Assembly (NCBI RefSeq): GCF_007995065.1 | Contig: NZ_VOQR01000001.1 | Coordinates: 3,662,501-3,726,500 of the forward strand | Reading direction: 5' to 3' | Source: Sphingomonas ginsenosidivorax | Lineage (GTDB): Bacteria > Pseudomonadota > Alphaproteobacteria > Sphingomonadales > Sphingomonadaceae | DNA length: 64,000 nt | Shown here: positions 34,331 to 41,587 of the stretch, in pieces | How the letters are laid out: every line of letters begins with the position of its first letter | Position numbering within the stretch: position 1 is the stretch's first letter | The notes under the pieces: generated by a model | Databases searched by the model: none | What the model was told of the DNA's origin: nothing | What the model saw: the letters and a program-made list of their open reading frames with translations, nothing else | Position numbers and translations under genes: made by a program

Positions 34331-35055
34331 TGGCCAGCCGCACCCCCTTCCGCCTCGGCGTCCACTGGATCGAGATCGGCCTCGGCGTCGCCGCTGGCGC
34401 GCTGGTCCTCGCCGCGCTCGCGCCGTACCCCGCCGATGCCGGCCTGTTCGGCAAGAAGGCGCCGCCGGTCGATTTCTCGGCCGCGCACGCCCCCGTCATG
34501 GCGCCGCCGCCGGCACCCGCCAACGGCTCGATCTTCCAGGTCGCAGACGGCTATGCGCCGCTCTACGAGGGCTGGCGCGCGCGCCGCGTCGGCGACCCGC
34601 TGACGATCGTGCTGGTCGAGCGGACCGCCGCGAGCAAGTCGTCGGCGTCGAAACTCAACTCGGACGGCAGCATCGGCGTGACCCCGCCGGTCTCGGGTCC
34701 GCTGTCGTTTCTGAAGTCGGGCGCGCTGTCGGGCGGCGCGTCGCGTGGCTTCACGGGTCAGGGCGCGGCCGACCAGTCGAACTCGCTGTCGGGCGAGATC
34801 ACCGTGACGGTGGCCGCGAGCTATCCCAACGGCACGATGCTGGTGCAGGGGCAGAAGCGCGTGACGCTCAACCGCGGCGACGAGTTCGTCCAGATCAAGG
34901 GCCTCGTGCGCACCGCCGACATCGACGCCAACAACCGCATCCTGTCGACCCGCGTCGCCGATGCGCAGATCGCCTATACCGGCAAGGGCGACGTCGCGCG
35001 CGCCAGCCGCCAGGGGTGGCTCGGCCGCTTCTTCTCCGTCGTGAGCCCGTTCTGA
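34330..35055 (+). CDS. flgH: Flagellar L-ring protein FlgH without lipobox cysteine
   Basis: 241 residues. The C-terminal three quarters matches FlgH (ARRVGDPLTIVLVERTAASKSSASKLNSDGS; GEITVTVAASYPNGTMLVQGQKRVTLNRGDEFVQIKGLVRTADIDANNRILSTRVADAQIAYTGKG). FlgH is normally an outer-membrane lipoprotein, but this protein contains no cysteine at all; its N-terminal hydrophobic stretch ends PADAG, a signal-peptidase-I-like site. The start overlaps the flgG stop, and flgI follows with overlap. Confidence 0.93.
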   Translation: MASRTPFRLGVHWIEIGLGVAAGALVLAALAPYPADAGLFGKKAPPVDFSAAHAPVMAPPPAPANGSIFQVADGYAPLYEGWRARRVGDPLTIVLVERTAASKSSASKLNSDGSIGVTPPVSGPLSFLKSGALSGGASRGFTGQGAADQSNSLSGEITVTVAASYPNGTMLVQGQKRVTLNRGDEFVQIKGLVRTADIDANNRILSTRVADAQIAYTGKGDVARASRQGWLGRFFSVVSPF

Positions 35056-36149
35056 TGATCCGCTATTTCCTCGCGCTGCTCGCAGGCCTCGCGCTTGCCG
35101 CCCCGGCGCACGCCGACCGGATCAAGGACCTGGGCGGGTTCCAGGGCATCCGCGCCAACCAGCTGACCGGCTACGGCATCGTCGTCGGCCTGCCCGGCAC
35201 CGGCGACGACAATCTCGAATACACCGTGCAGTCGCTCAAAGCCGTCGCCTCGCGCTTCGGGCTGCAGCTGCCGCCGGGCGCCAATCCGTCGATGAAGAAC
35301 GCCGCGGTGGTGCTCGTCACCGCCGAGCTGCCGCCGTTCGCCAAGCCCGGCCAGCGGCTCGACATCACCGTCGCGTCGATGGGCAAGGCGAAGAGCTTGC
35401 GCGGCGGCAGCCTGATCCTGACGCCTTTGCTCGGCGCGGACAACCAGGTGTACGCGATGGCGCAGGGCAACCTCGCGGTCGGCGGGCTCGGGGCGGAAGG
35501 CGCCGACGGTTCCAAGATCGTCGTCAACATCCCCTCGACCGGCCGCATCCCGGAAGGCGCGACCGTCGAGCGTGCGGTCGCGACCGGGTTCGAGACCGCG
35601 CCGATGCTGACCTTCAACCTGCAGCGTGCCGATTTCACCACCGCGCAGAACGTCGCCGCGGCGATCAACCAGCGCCTCGGCTTCGGCACTGCGCAGGCCA
35701 TCGACGCGGTCTCGGTCGCGGTCCGCGCGCCCGCCGGCGCCGACGTCCGCGCGACGCTGATGAGCGAGATCGAGAATCTCGACGCCACCTCGGCCGAAGC
35801 CTCGGCAAAGGTGATCGTCAACGCGCGCACCGGTACCGTCGTGATCAACTCGGCGGTGCGCGTCAGCCCCGCCGCGGTCACGCACGGCAAGCTGACGGTC
35901 CGCATCGACGAGAGCCAGCAGATCGTCCAGCCCGCGCCGTTCAGCCAGGGCCAGACCGCGATGCAGCAGAAATCCGCGGTCGCCGTCGAAGAGGAGAAGC
36001 GCCCGATGTTCCTGATGAACCCCGGCCCGAAGCTGTCCGACATCGTGAAAGCGGTGAACGCGATCGGCGCGTCGCCTGCAGACCTGGTCGCGATCCTCGA
36101 AGCGCTCAAGGAAGCCGGCGCGCTGCGTGCCGAGTTGATCGTCCTGTGA
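35055..36149 (+). CDS. flgI: Flagellar P-ring protein FlgI
   Basis: 364 residues with a signal peptide (MIRYFLALLAGLALAAPAHA). The mature start DRIKDLGGFQGIRANQLTGYGIVVGLPGTGD is diagnostic, and the C-terminal TMLSDIVKAVNAIG-like stretch is present (PKLSDIVKAVNAIGASPADLVAILEALKEAGALRAELIVL). It forms the periplasmic P ring. TGATG overlap with flgH; the stop overlaps flgJ. Confidence 0.97.
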   Translation: MIRYFLALLAGLALAAPAHADRIKDLGGFQGIRANQLTGYGIVVGLPGTGDDNLEYTVQSLKAVASRFGLQLPPGANPSMKNAAVVLVTAELPPFAKPGQRLDITVASMGKAKSLRGGSLILTPLLGADNQVYAMAQGNLAVGGLGAEGADGSKIVVNIPSTGRIPEGATVERAVATGFETAPMLTFNLQRADFTTAQNVAAAINQRLGFGTAQAIDAVSVAVRAPAGADVRATLMSEIENLDATSAEASAKVIVNARTGTVVINSAVRVSPAAVTHGKLTVRIDESQQIVQPAPFSQGQTAMQQKSAVAVEEEKRPMFLMNPGPKLSDIVKAVNAIGASPADLVAILEALKEAGALRAELIVL

Positions 36150-36463
36150 GCGGCGTGATCGGCGCCACCGGCGGGATCTCGGTCGACACGAGTCGGCTGA
36201 AGTCTTCGGAGAACCTCAAGAAGGCGGGCGAGAAGTTCGAGGCGGTGTTCGACGGCCTGATGCTGAAATCGATGCGGCAGGCGAAACTCGCCAACCCGCT
36301 GTTCGATTCGAAGGCGATCGACACCTTCACCGAGATGCAGGACGCACAGGTCGCGCAGTCGATGGCCGAGCATGCGCCGATGGGGATCGGCAAGGCGATG
36401 ACCGAATTCCTCGCCAAATCGCAATCCGATCTTAACTCTGTTCCGCCAGAACCGATCAAATGA
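36146..36463 (+). CDS. flgJ: FlgJ-type rod-binding protein (single domain)
   Basis: 105 residues: only the N-terminal rod-capping domain of FlgJ (LKKAGEKFEAVFDGLMLKSMRQAKLANPLFDSKAIDTFTEMQDAQVAQSMA). The C-terminal muramidase domain of enteric FlgJ is absent, as usual in alphaproteobacteria; the SLT transglycosylase at 26152 may supply that activity. GTG start overlapping the flgI stop (GTGA). Confidence 0.9.
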   Translation: MSGVIGATGGISVDTSRLKSSENLKKAGEKFEAVFDGLMLKSMRQAKLANPLFDSKAIDTFTEMQDAQVAQSMAEHAPMGIGKAMTEFLAKSQSDLNSVPPEPIK

Positions 36464-37806
36464 GCGACCTGCTGTCGATAGGGGCGAGCGGCGTCAACGC
36501 GTATCAGAGCGCGCTGTCGACCGTATCCGAGAACATCGCGAATACCGGCGTCGCCGGCTATTCGCGCCGTACGGTCTCGTTGAAGGAAGTCGGCGCGGCC
36601 GGCACCAGCCTGACATCGACAGCGCTGAACAGCGGCAGCGGCGTCGTCGCCACCGGCATCAACCGCGCGGCCGACGCGTTCCGCAACGCCGCGGTCCGAT
36701 CGTCGAGCGCCGACCTGGCGCGTACCGAGGCCGGATCGACCTGGCTCGACGGCATCCAGAGCGCGCTGACCGGCAACAAGCTCGGCACGCAGCTCACCAG
36801 CTTCTTCAATTCGGCGACCGCGCTCGCCGCCGATCCCACCTCGACCGCGTCGCGCGCGACGATGCTGGAGGGCGCGACCTCGCTCGCCGCGGCGTTCACC
36901 GCGACCGGCACCGCGCTCGGCACCGTCGCGACCACGCTCGACGCGACCGCCACCCAGGCGACGCAGAGCCTGGGCGCGCTCGGCGCCGCGCTCGCCAAGG
37001 TCAATGACGGGCTCGCCCGCACGCAAGCAGGGACCGGTGCCGCCGCCGGCCTCGCCGACCAGCGCGACCAGCTGCTCGAACAGATGAGCGCGATCGTCGA
37101 CGTCTCCGCGACGATGGATTCGGCCGGCCGCGCCACCGTCAAGGTCGGCGGCGATTCGGGGCCGGTGCTCGTCGCCGGCAACGAAGCGGGCAGCGTCGCC
37201 TATGAACGCAGCGCCACGGGGCAGGTGTCGTTCGCGGTGATCCGCGCCGGCACCGTCGCGTCGATGACTCCCTCGGGCGGCGCACTCGCGGGCATCGCCG
37301 ACGGCGCGCAGCGTGTCGCCGACGCGACCGAAGCGCTCGGCGATCTCGCCACCAGCTTCACCAGCCAGGTCAACGCCGTCCAAGCACAGGGCCGCGATCT
37401 CGACGGCAATGCCGGAACCGCACTGTTCGCGACCGGCGGCTCGCCGCTCGACATCCGCGTCGCGCTGACCGATCCGCGCGGCATCGCCGCCGCGAGCGCC
37501 ACCGGCAGCGCGCGCGACGCGTCGAACCTCGCCGCGCTGCAGGCGGTCCGCGTCAGCGGCGGGTTCGAGGCCGGCAACACCGCGGTGATCGCGACCAACG
37601 CCGCCGCGCTGGCGCAGCGCAAGACGGTCGCCGATGCGCAGGGCGCGATCCGCGATGGTGCCATCAGCGCGCGCGACGGGGTGTCGGGCGTGTCGCTCGA
37701 CAACGAAGCGGTCGACCTGATGCGCTTCCAGCAGGCGTACCAAGCGTCGAGCCGGATCATCCAGGTCGCGCGCGAGACCTTCCAGTCGATCCTCCAGATC
37801 CAGTGA
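36460..37806 (+). CDS. flgK: Hook-filament junction protein FlgK (HAP1)
   Basis: 448 residues. SIGASGVNAYQSALSTVSENIANTGVAGYSRRTVSLKEVG and the C-terminal VSLDNEAVDLMRFQQAYQASSRIIQVARETFQSILQI are the FlgK signatures. The central region is alanine-rich and short. It is the first junction protein between hook and filament. The start overlaps flgJ. Confidence 0.96.
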   Translation: MSDLLSIGASGVNAYQSALSTVSENIANTGVAGYSRRTVSLKEVGAAGTSLTSTALNSGSGVVATGINRAADAFRNAAVRSSSADLARTEAGSTWLDGIQSALTGNKLGTQLTSFFNSATALAADPTSTASRATMLEGATSLAAAFTATGTALGTVATTLDATATQATQSLGALGAALAKVNDGLARTQAGTGAAAGLADQRDQLLEQMSAIVDVSATMDSAGRATVKVGGDSGPVLVAGNEAGSVAYERSATGQVSFAVIRAGTVASMTPSGGALAGIADGAQRVADATEALGDLATSFTSQVNAVQAQGRDLDGNAGTALFATGGSPLDIRVALTDPRGIAAASATGSARDASNLAALQAVRVSGGFEAGNTAVIATNAAALAQRKTVADAQGAIRDGAISARDGVSGVSLDNEAVDLMRFQQAYQASSRIIQVARETFQSILQIQ

Positions 37807-37816
37807 TGACCCAGTC

Positions 37817-38716
37817 ATGACCATGCAGATTTCCACCAGCGTCTTCTACGACCGTGCCGCGAACGCGATCGGCTCGACGAGCGCGAAGACCGACGCGCTC
37901 AACACGCAGATCGCGTCGACGAAGAAGTTCCAGGCGCCGTCGGACGATTCGGTCGCGTATCAGCGCCTCGCCGGGCTCAGCCGCTCGACCGCGGACGGCA
38001 AGTCGTACGACGCCAACCTGACGATGGCGGCGTCGCTGCTGCAACAGGCCGACACCACGCTGTCGGCGATGACCACGCAGCTGCAAAAGGCGTCCGAACT
38101 CGCGATCCAGGCGAACAACGGCACGCTGAACGCGTCGCAGCGCGCGGTCATCGGCCAGCAGCTGAGCGGCATCGCCGACACGATCGCGGGCCTCGCCAAC
38201 ATCAAGGACCTGCGCGGCCAGCCGCTGTTCGGCGGTGCCGATGGCGGCGCGGCGGTCACCAGGACCGCCGACGGCCGCTACAGCTATGCCGAAACCGCGC
38301 CGTCGCCGATTCCGATCGGTGACGGTCAGACCGTGCAGGCGGGCGAGACCGCGTCGCGCGTGCTGAAATTCGGCGACAAGGATGCGCTGAGCGTCATCGC
38401 CGGGCTCGCCGCCGCGCTGCAGTCGGGCGAGGACCTCGGCACGGCCGGTGCGACCGCGATCGACGACCTGTCGGCGGCGGGCACGCAGGTGACCGCGATG
38501 CAGGCGTCGCTCGGCGCTCGCGCCGCGCGCGTCGACCTGCAACAGGCCGCGCAGAAGGACATCGCCACCGATCGCGAGGAAACGCGGTCGGGGATCGAGG
38601 ATACCGATGTCGTCGCCGCGACCGTCGAGCTGCAGAAGCAGATGACGATCCTCAACGCGACCTCGGCCAGCTTCACCAAGCTCTCGTCGCTGTCGCTCTT
38701 CAATTACCTGAAGTGA
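37817..38716 (+). CDS. flgL: Hook-filament junction protein FlgL (HAP3)
   Basis: 299 residues, flagellin-like at both ends (FYDRAANAIGSTSAKTDALNTQIASTKKFQAPSDDSVAYQRLAGLSRS; ETRSGIEDTDVVAATVELQKQMTILNATSASFTKLSSLSLFNYL). FlgL is the second junction protein. It ends the flgB-flgL run; about 100 bp then precede motA. Confidence 0.95.
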   Translation: MTMQISTSVFYDRAANAIGSTSAKTDALNTQIASTKKFQAPSDDSVAYQRLAGLSRSTADGKSYDANLTMAASLLQQADTTLSAMTTQLQKASELAIQANNGTLNASQRAVIGQQLSGIADTIAGLANIKDLRGQPLFGGADGGAAVTRTADGRYSYAETAPSPIPIGDGQTVQAGETASRVLKFGDKDALSVIAGLAAALQSGEDLGTAGATAIDDLSAAGTQVTAMQASLGARAARVDLQQAAQKDIATDREETRSGIEDTDVVAATVELQKQMTILNATSASFTKLSSLSLFNYLK

Positions 38717-38817
38717 CCACGTTCTGAATCGAGCGGGCTGGTAACCGCTTGGCTACCAAATCCGGTTAACGTCGCGCGTACCAGCCGATCCCGGCCGCGC
38801 AGGGGGAATTTCACACC

Positions 38818-39681
38818 ATGTTTGCCGCGATCGGCTTTGTCGTCCTGCTCGTCATGGTATTCGGCGGTTTCGCCTTTACCGGCGGTGCGCTGGGCCCCGT
38901 CATGGAGGCCATCCCGCACGAGATGCTGATCATCGGCGGCGCCGCGGCCGGCGCGCTGATCATGGGCAATTCGGGCAAGGAACTGAAGGCCGTCGGCGGC
39001 GGTCTGGCCAAGGTCTTCAAGGGCCCGAAATATACCAAGCAGGACTATCTCGACGTCATCTTCCTGGTGTCGAAGCTGATGAAGATGTTGCGGATGGAGG
39101 GCCCGATGGCACTCGAACCGCATGTCGAGGATCCGCAGTCGTCCGCGCTGTTCGCCGAATATCCGAAACTGCTGAAGGACCATTCGCTGGTCAACCTGAT
39201 CGCCGACACGCTGCGCCTGGTCGTGGTGTCGTCGGGGACGCTCGACGTCCATGCGGTCGAGGACGTGATGGACAACGCGATCAAGACGCACCACCACGAG
39301 GTCGAGGGGCCGCACAGCACGCTGACCAGCCTCGCGGACGCACTCCCCGCGCTCGGCATCGTCGCCGCGGTGCTCGGCGTGGTGAAGACGATGGGCTCGA
39401 TCGACAAGCCGCCGTCGATCCTCGGCGCGATGATCGGATCGGCGCTGGTCGGCACGTTCATGGGCGTTCTGCTCGCTTACGGGGTCGTCGCGCCGCTCGC
39501 CAACCGGCTGAAGCAGGTGATCGACGCCGACGCGGCGATCTATGGCGTGGTCAAGCAGATCATCATCGCCTCGCTGCACGGCCATCCGCAGCCGCTGGTG
39601 ATCGAGGCGGCGCGCTCGGGCATCGCGCACAGCAACCAGCCCGGCTTCGCCGAGGTGTTCGACGGTCTGAGGGGTCGCTGA
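38818..39681 (+). CDS. motA: Canonical flagellar stator protein MotA
   Basis: 287 residues with four membrane helices. FAAIGFVVLLVMVFGGFAFTGGALGPVMEAIPHE, the cytoplasmic charged loop with MRMEGP-like segment, and ALPALGIVAAVLGVVKTMGSIDKPPSILGAMIGSALVGTFMGVLLAYGVVAPLANRLKQ are classical for proton-type MotA. It forms the pentameric stator around MotB. A weak GG-N10-GC string lies upstream (38740-38753) but is not convincing as a promoter. Confidence 0.96.
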   Translation: MFAAIGFVVLLVMVFGGFAFTGGALGPVMEAIPHEMLIIGGAAAGALIMGNSGKELKAVGGGLAKVFKGPKYTKQDYLDVIFLVSKLMKMLRMEGPMALEPHVEDPQSSALFAEYPKLLKDHSLVNLIADTLRLVVVSSGTLDVHAVEDVMDNAIKTHHHEVEGPHSTLTSLADALPALGIVAAVLGVVKTMGSIDKPPSILGAMIGSALVGTFMGVLLAYGVVAPLANRLKQVIDADAAIYGVVKQIIIASLHGHPQPLVIEAARSGIAHSNQPGFAEVFDGLRGR

Positions 39682-39682
39682 G

Positions 39683-40582
39683 ATGGCACGCGCACCGCAC
39701 GGGGCGAACGTGCCCCCCAAGATCATCTACAAGAAGATCTATATCGAAGGGCATGGCGGCCATCACGGCGGCGCCTGGAAGGTCGCGTACGCCGATTTCG
39801 TGACCGCGATGATGGCGTTCTTCCTGCTGATGTGGCTGCTCGGCGCGACCACCGAGAAGCAGCGCCGCGGCATCGCCGACTATTTCGCGCCGACGCTGAT
39901 GGACACGCGCTCGCTCGGCGTCGGCGGCGGTGGCCTGCTCGGTGGCGAATCGCTGCTGAGCAAGAACAAGCTCGGGCCCCATGCCGGGCAGACCATGATG
40001 CAGTCGATCGCGATGCCGCTCAGCGGGCAGGGCGGCGAGAACACCGGTACCGGCCCCAAGGGCCAGCTCAACAACCCGACGCTCGCCGCCGAGGATCGCA
40101 AGAACTTCGATTCGATGCGGCGCAAGGTGCTGGCCGAGATCGCCAAGGCGCCCAAGCTCGCGGGCCTCGCCAGTCATGTCCGCTTCGTGCCCACGCAGGA
40201 GGGGATGCGGATCGACCTGGTCGACGACGCCGATTATTCGATGTTCGCGCTCGGCACCACCGCGCTCGACCCGCAGGCGAGCGAGCTGATCGGGATGATC
40301 GCGGAGACGATCCGCAGTTCGGCCAACCCGATCATGATCCGCGGCCATACCGATGCGGTGCCGTATGGCGATCCGCGCGCGATGAACAACTGGATGCTGT
40401 CGTCGGGCCGCGCCGAGGCGACGCGGCGGCGGCTGTTGCAGGGCGGCACGCCCGAGGAGCGCTTCGAACGGATCGAGGGCGTCGCCAACCGCGAACCGCT
40501 GATCAAGGACGCGCCGACCGACCCGCGCAACCGGCGGGTGGCGATCACGCTGCTGTACCGACGCGGCAGTTTCCGCAGCTAG
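39683..40582 (+). CDS. motB: Canonical flagellar stator protein MotB
   Basis: 299 residues. The N-terminal PPKIIYKKIYIEGHGGHHGGAWKVAYADFVTAMMAFFLLMWLL contains the single membrane helix with the ion-path Asp (YADF). The C-terminal OmpA-like peptidoglycan-binding domain has IRGHTDAVPYGDPRAMNNWMLSSGRAEATRRRLL. It starts 1 base after motA. Complete, unlike the MotB-like protein at 28288. Confidence 0.97.
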   Translation: MARAPHGANVPPKIIYKKIYIEGHGGHHGGAWKVAYADFVTAMMAFFLLMWLLGATTEKQRRGIADYFAPTLMDTRSLGVGGGGLLGGESLLSKNKLGPHAGQTMMQSIAMPLSGQGGENTGTGPKGQLNNPTLAAEDRKNFDSMRRKVLAEIAKAPKLAGLASHVRFVPTQEGMRIDLVDDADYSMFALGTTALDPQASELIGMIAETIRSSANPIMIRGHTDAVPYGDPRAMNNWMLSSGRAEATRRRLLQGGTPEERFERIEGVANREPLIKDAPTDPRNRRVAITLLYRRGSFRS

Positions 40583-40621
40583 CGACCTCGTCATCCCAGG
40601 AGGTGGAGGGGTTTCCCAATC

Positions 40622-40707
40622 CCGTTCGCCCTGAGCGCAGTCGAAGGGCCCTGTCCCCGAACGCGGTACCCTGGACGCTGTACTTCGACTTCGCTCAGCA
40701 CGAACGG
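40622..40707. repeat. Inverted repeat (CCGTTCGCCCTGAGC type)
   Basis: CCGTTCGCCCTGAGCGCAGT...(40622-40646) pairs with the segment 40683-40707 ending GCACGAACGG, with a few mismatches over 25 bp. It resembles the widespread proteobacterial CCGTTCGTGCTGAGC..GTCGAAG class of repeats. It sits between convergent motB and the MucR gene. Confidence 0.83.
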
Positions 40708-40735
40708 AAGGTCGAGCCGGAACCCCGGCATCACG

Positions 40736-40769
40736 AAAAAGGCCGACGGGAACCCCCGCCGGCCTTTTT
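40736..40769. terminator. Bidirectional terminator between motB and mucR
   Basis: AAAAAGGCCGACGGG pairs with CCCGCCGGCCTTTTT, with A-run and T-run on the two sides, so it can stop transcription from both convergent genes. Confidence 0.87.
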
Positions 40770-40792
40770 GCATCCGGTACGGATCGACGCGC

Positions 40793-41293
40793 CTATTCGG
40801 CGGCGGCTGCCGTCTTGCGCTTGCGCGGGGCCGCGGCGGCGCCGGCGGGGGCCGCGTCGGCGTTGCGCGCGCCGGGCTTGCGGCCGAGACCGATCTTCTT
40901 GGCCATCGCGCGGCGGCTTTCCGAATAATTCTCGGCGACCATCGGGTAATCGGGCTTCAGGCCATAGCGTTCGCGATACTCGGCCGGCGTCATGCCATGC
41001 GTCGCGAGGTGGCGGCGCAAGGTCTTGTACGACTTGCCGTCGATCATCGAGATGATGTGATCCTTCGACGCCAGCGACTTCCGTGCGGTAACCGCAGGCG
41101 TGTACTCGACCGGCGCTTCGACGGGCTCGGCTTCGGTCGTCGTGCCCAGCAGCGACGACACCGTCTCGTGCATCTTGCCGAGAAACGCCGGAACCTCTTC
41201 GGCCGAAATCCGGGTATTCGGATTACCCAGCCAAGCAATCGTGAGTTCGGTTGCCAGTTCGAGTGGGCTCAGGTCGGTGTTATCTTCGGACAT
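40793..41293 (-). CDS. MucR/Ros-family transcriptional regulator lacking finger cysteines
   Basis: 166 residues. The MucR core is at residues ~68-125: SLASKDHIISMIDGKSYKTLRRHLATHGMTPAEYRERYGLKPDYPMVAENYSESRRAMAKKIGLGRKP. In Ros the finger is C-x2-C...H; here the two Cys positions align with Ser and Asp, while the HLATH histidines remain. The C-tail is Ala/Lys-rich and basic. MucR proteins act as H-NS-like regulators of surface polysaccharides, motility and cell cycle genes, so a role in controlling the adjacent flagellar genes is plausible but unproven. Confidence 0.88.
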   Translation of the reverse strand: MSEDNTDLSPLELATELTIAWLGNPNTRISAEEVPAFLGKMHETVSSLLGTTTEAEPVEAPVEYTPAVTARKSLASKDHIISMIDGKSYKTLRRHLATHGMTPAEYRERYGLKPDYPMVAENYSESRRAMAKKIGLGRKPGARNADAAPAGAAAAPRKRKTAAAAE

Positions 41294-41320
41294 AGATCAC
41301 TCCATTGGATGGGCGTGCAC

Positions 41321-41460
41321 TAACCTCAACGATTATCTGTTTCAACAGAGAACATCAACTTGTCACTATGGACTACGTAAAATTACGGTAAACATGGTTA
41401 CTTGGCATCTAAGTGTTTGCGATAAAAACGAAATATATCGGTTTTCGATCTAAATCGGGC
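41321..41460. promoter_or_regulatory. AT-rich upstream region of the MucR gene
   Basis: About 140 bp are clearly AT-rich against a GC-rich background, with several GTAA/TTAC half-sites (CGTAA-AA-TTACG at 41376-41387, TTAC-G-GTAA overlapping it, then GTTAC) and an AAAAC...GTTTT pair near 41427-41447. MucR-type proteins bind AT-rich DNA and often repress their own gene, so this is a likely autoregulatory control region. The 294-bp gap holds no gene I can support. Confidence 0.55.
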
Positions 41461-41587
41461 GGTGCCGGGCGACTCATCCGAAGCGGCGGAAGTCCACGGC
41501 GTGAAACGTCACCGAAATGCGCTGGCAGCGCGGACGGAAATCGGCGTAGCTTGGGGCTATCAACGCGCAAAACAGGGGTCGCAGTCC

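Noticed and set aside
38739..38755. Possible sigma-54 or sigma-28 promoter in front of motA
   Set aside because: TGGTAA-CCGCT-TGGCT deviates in both cores, and no TAAA-N15-GCCG is present; motAB may simply be read from the flg operon.
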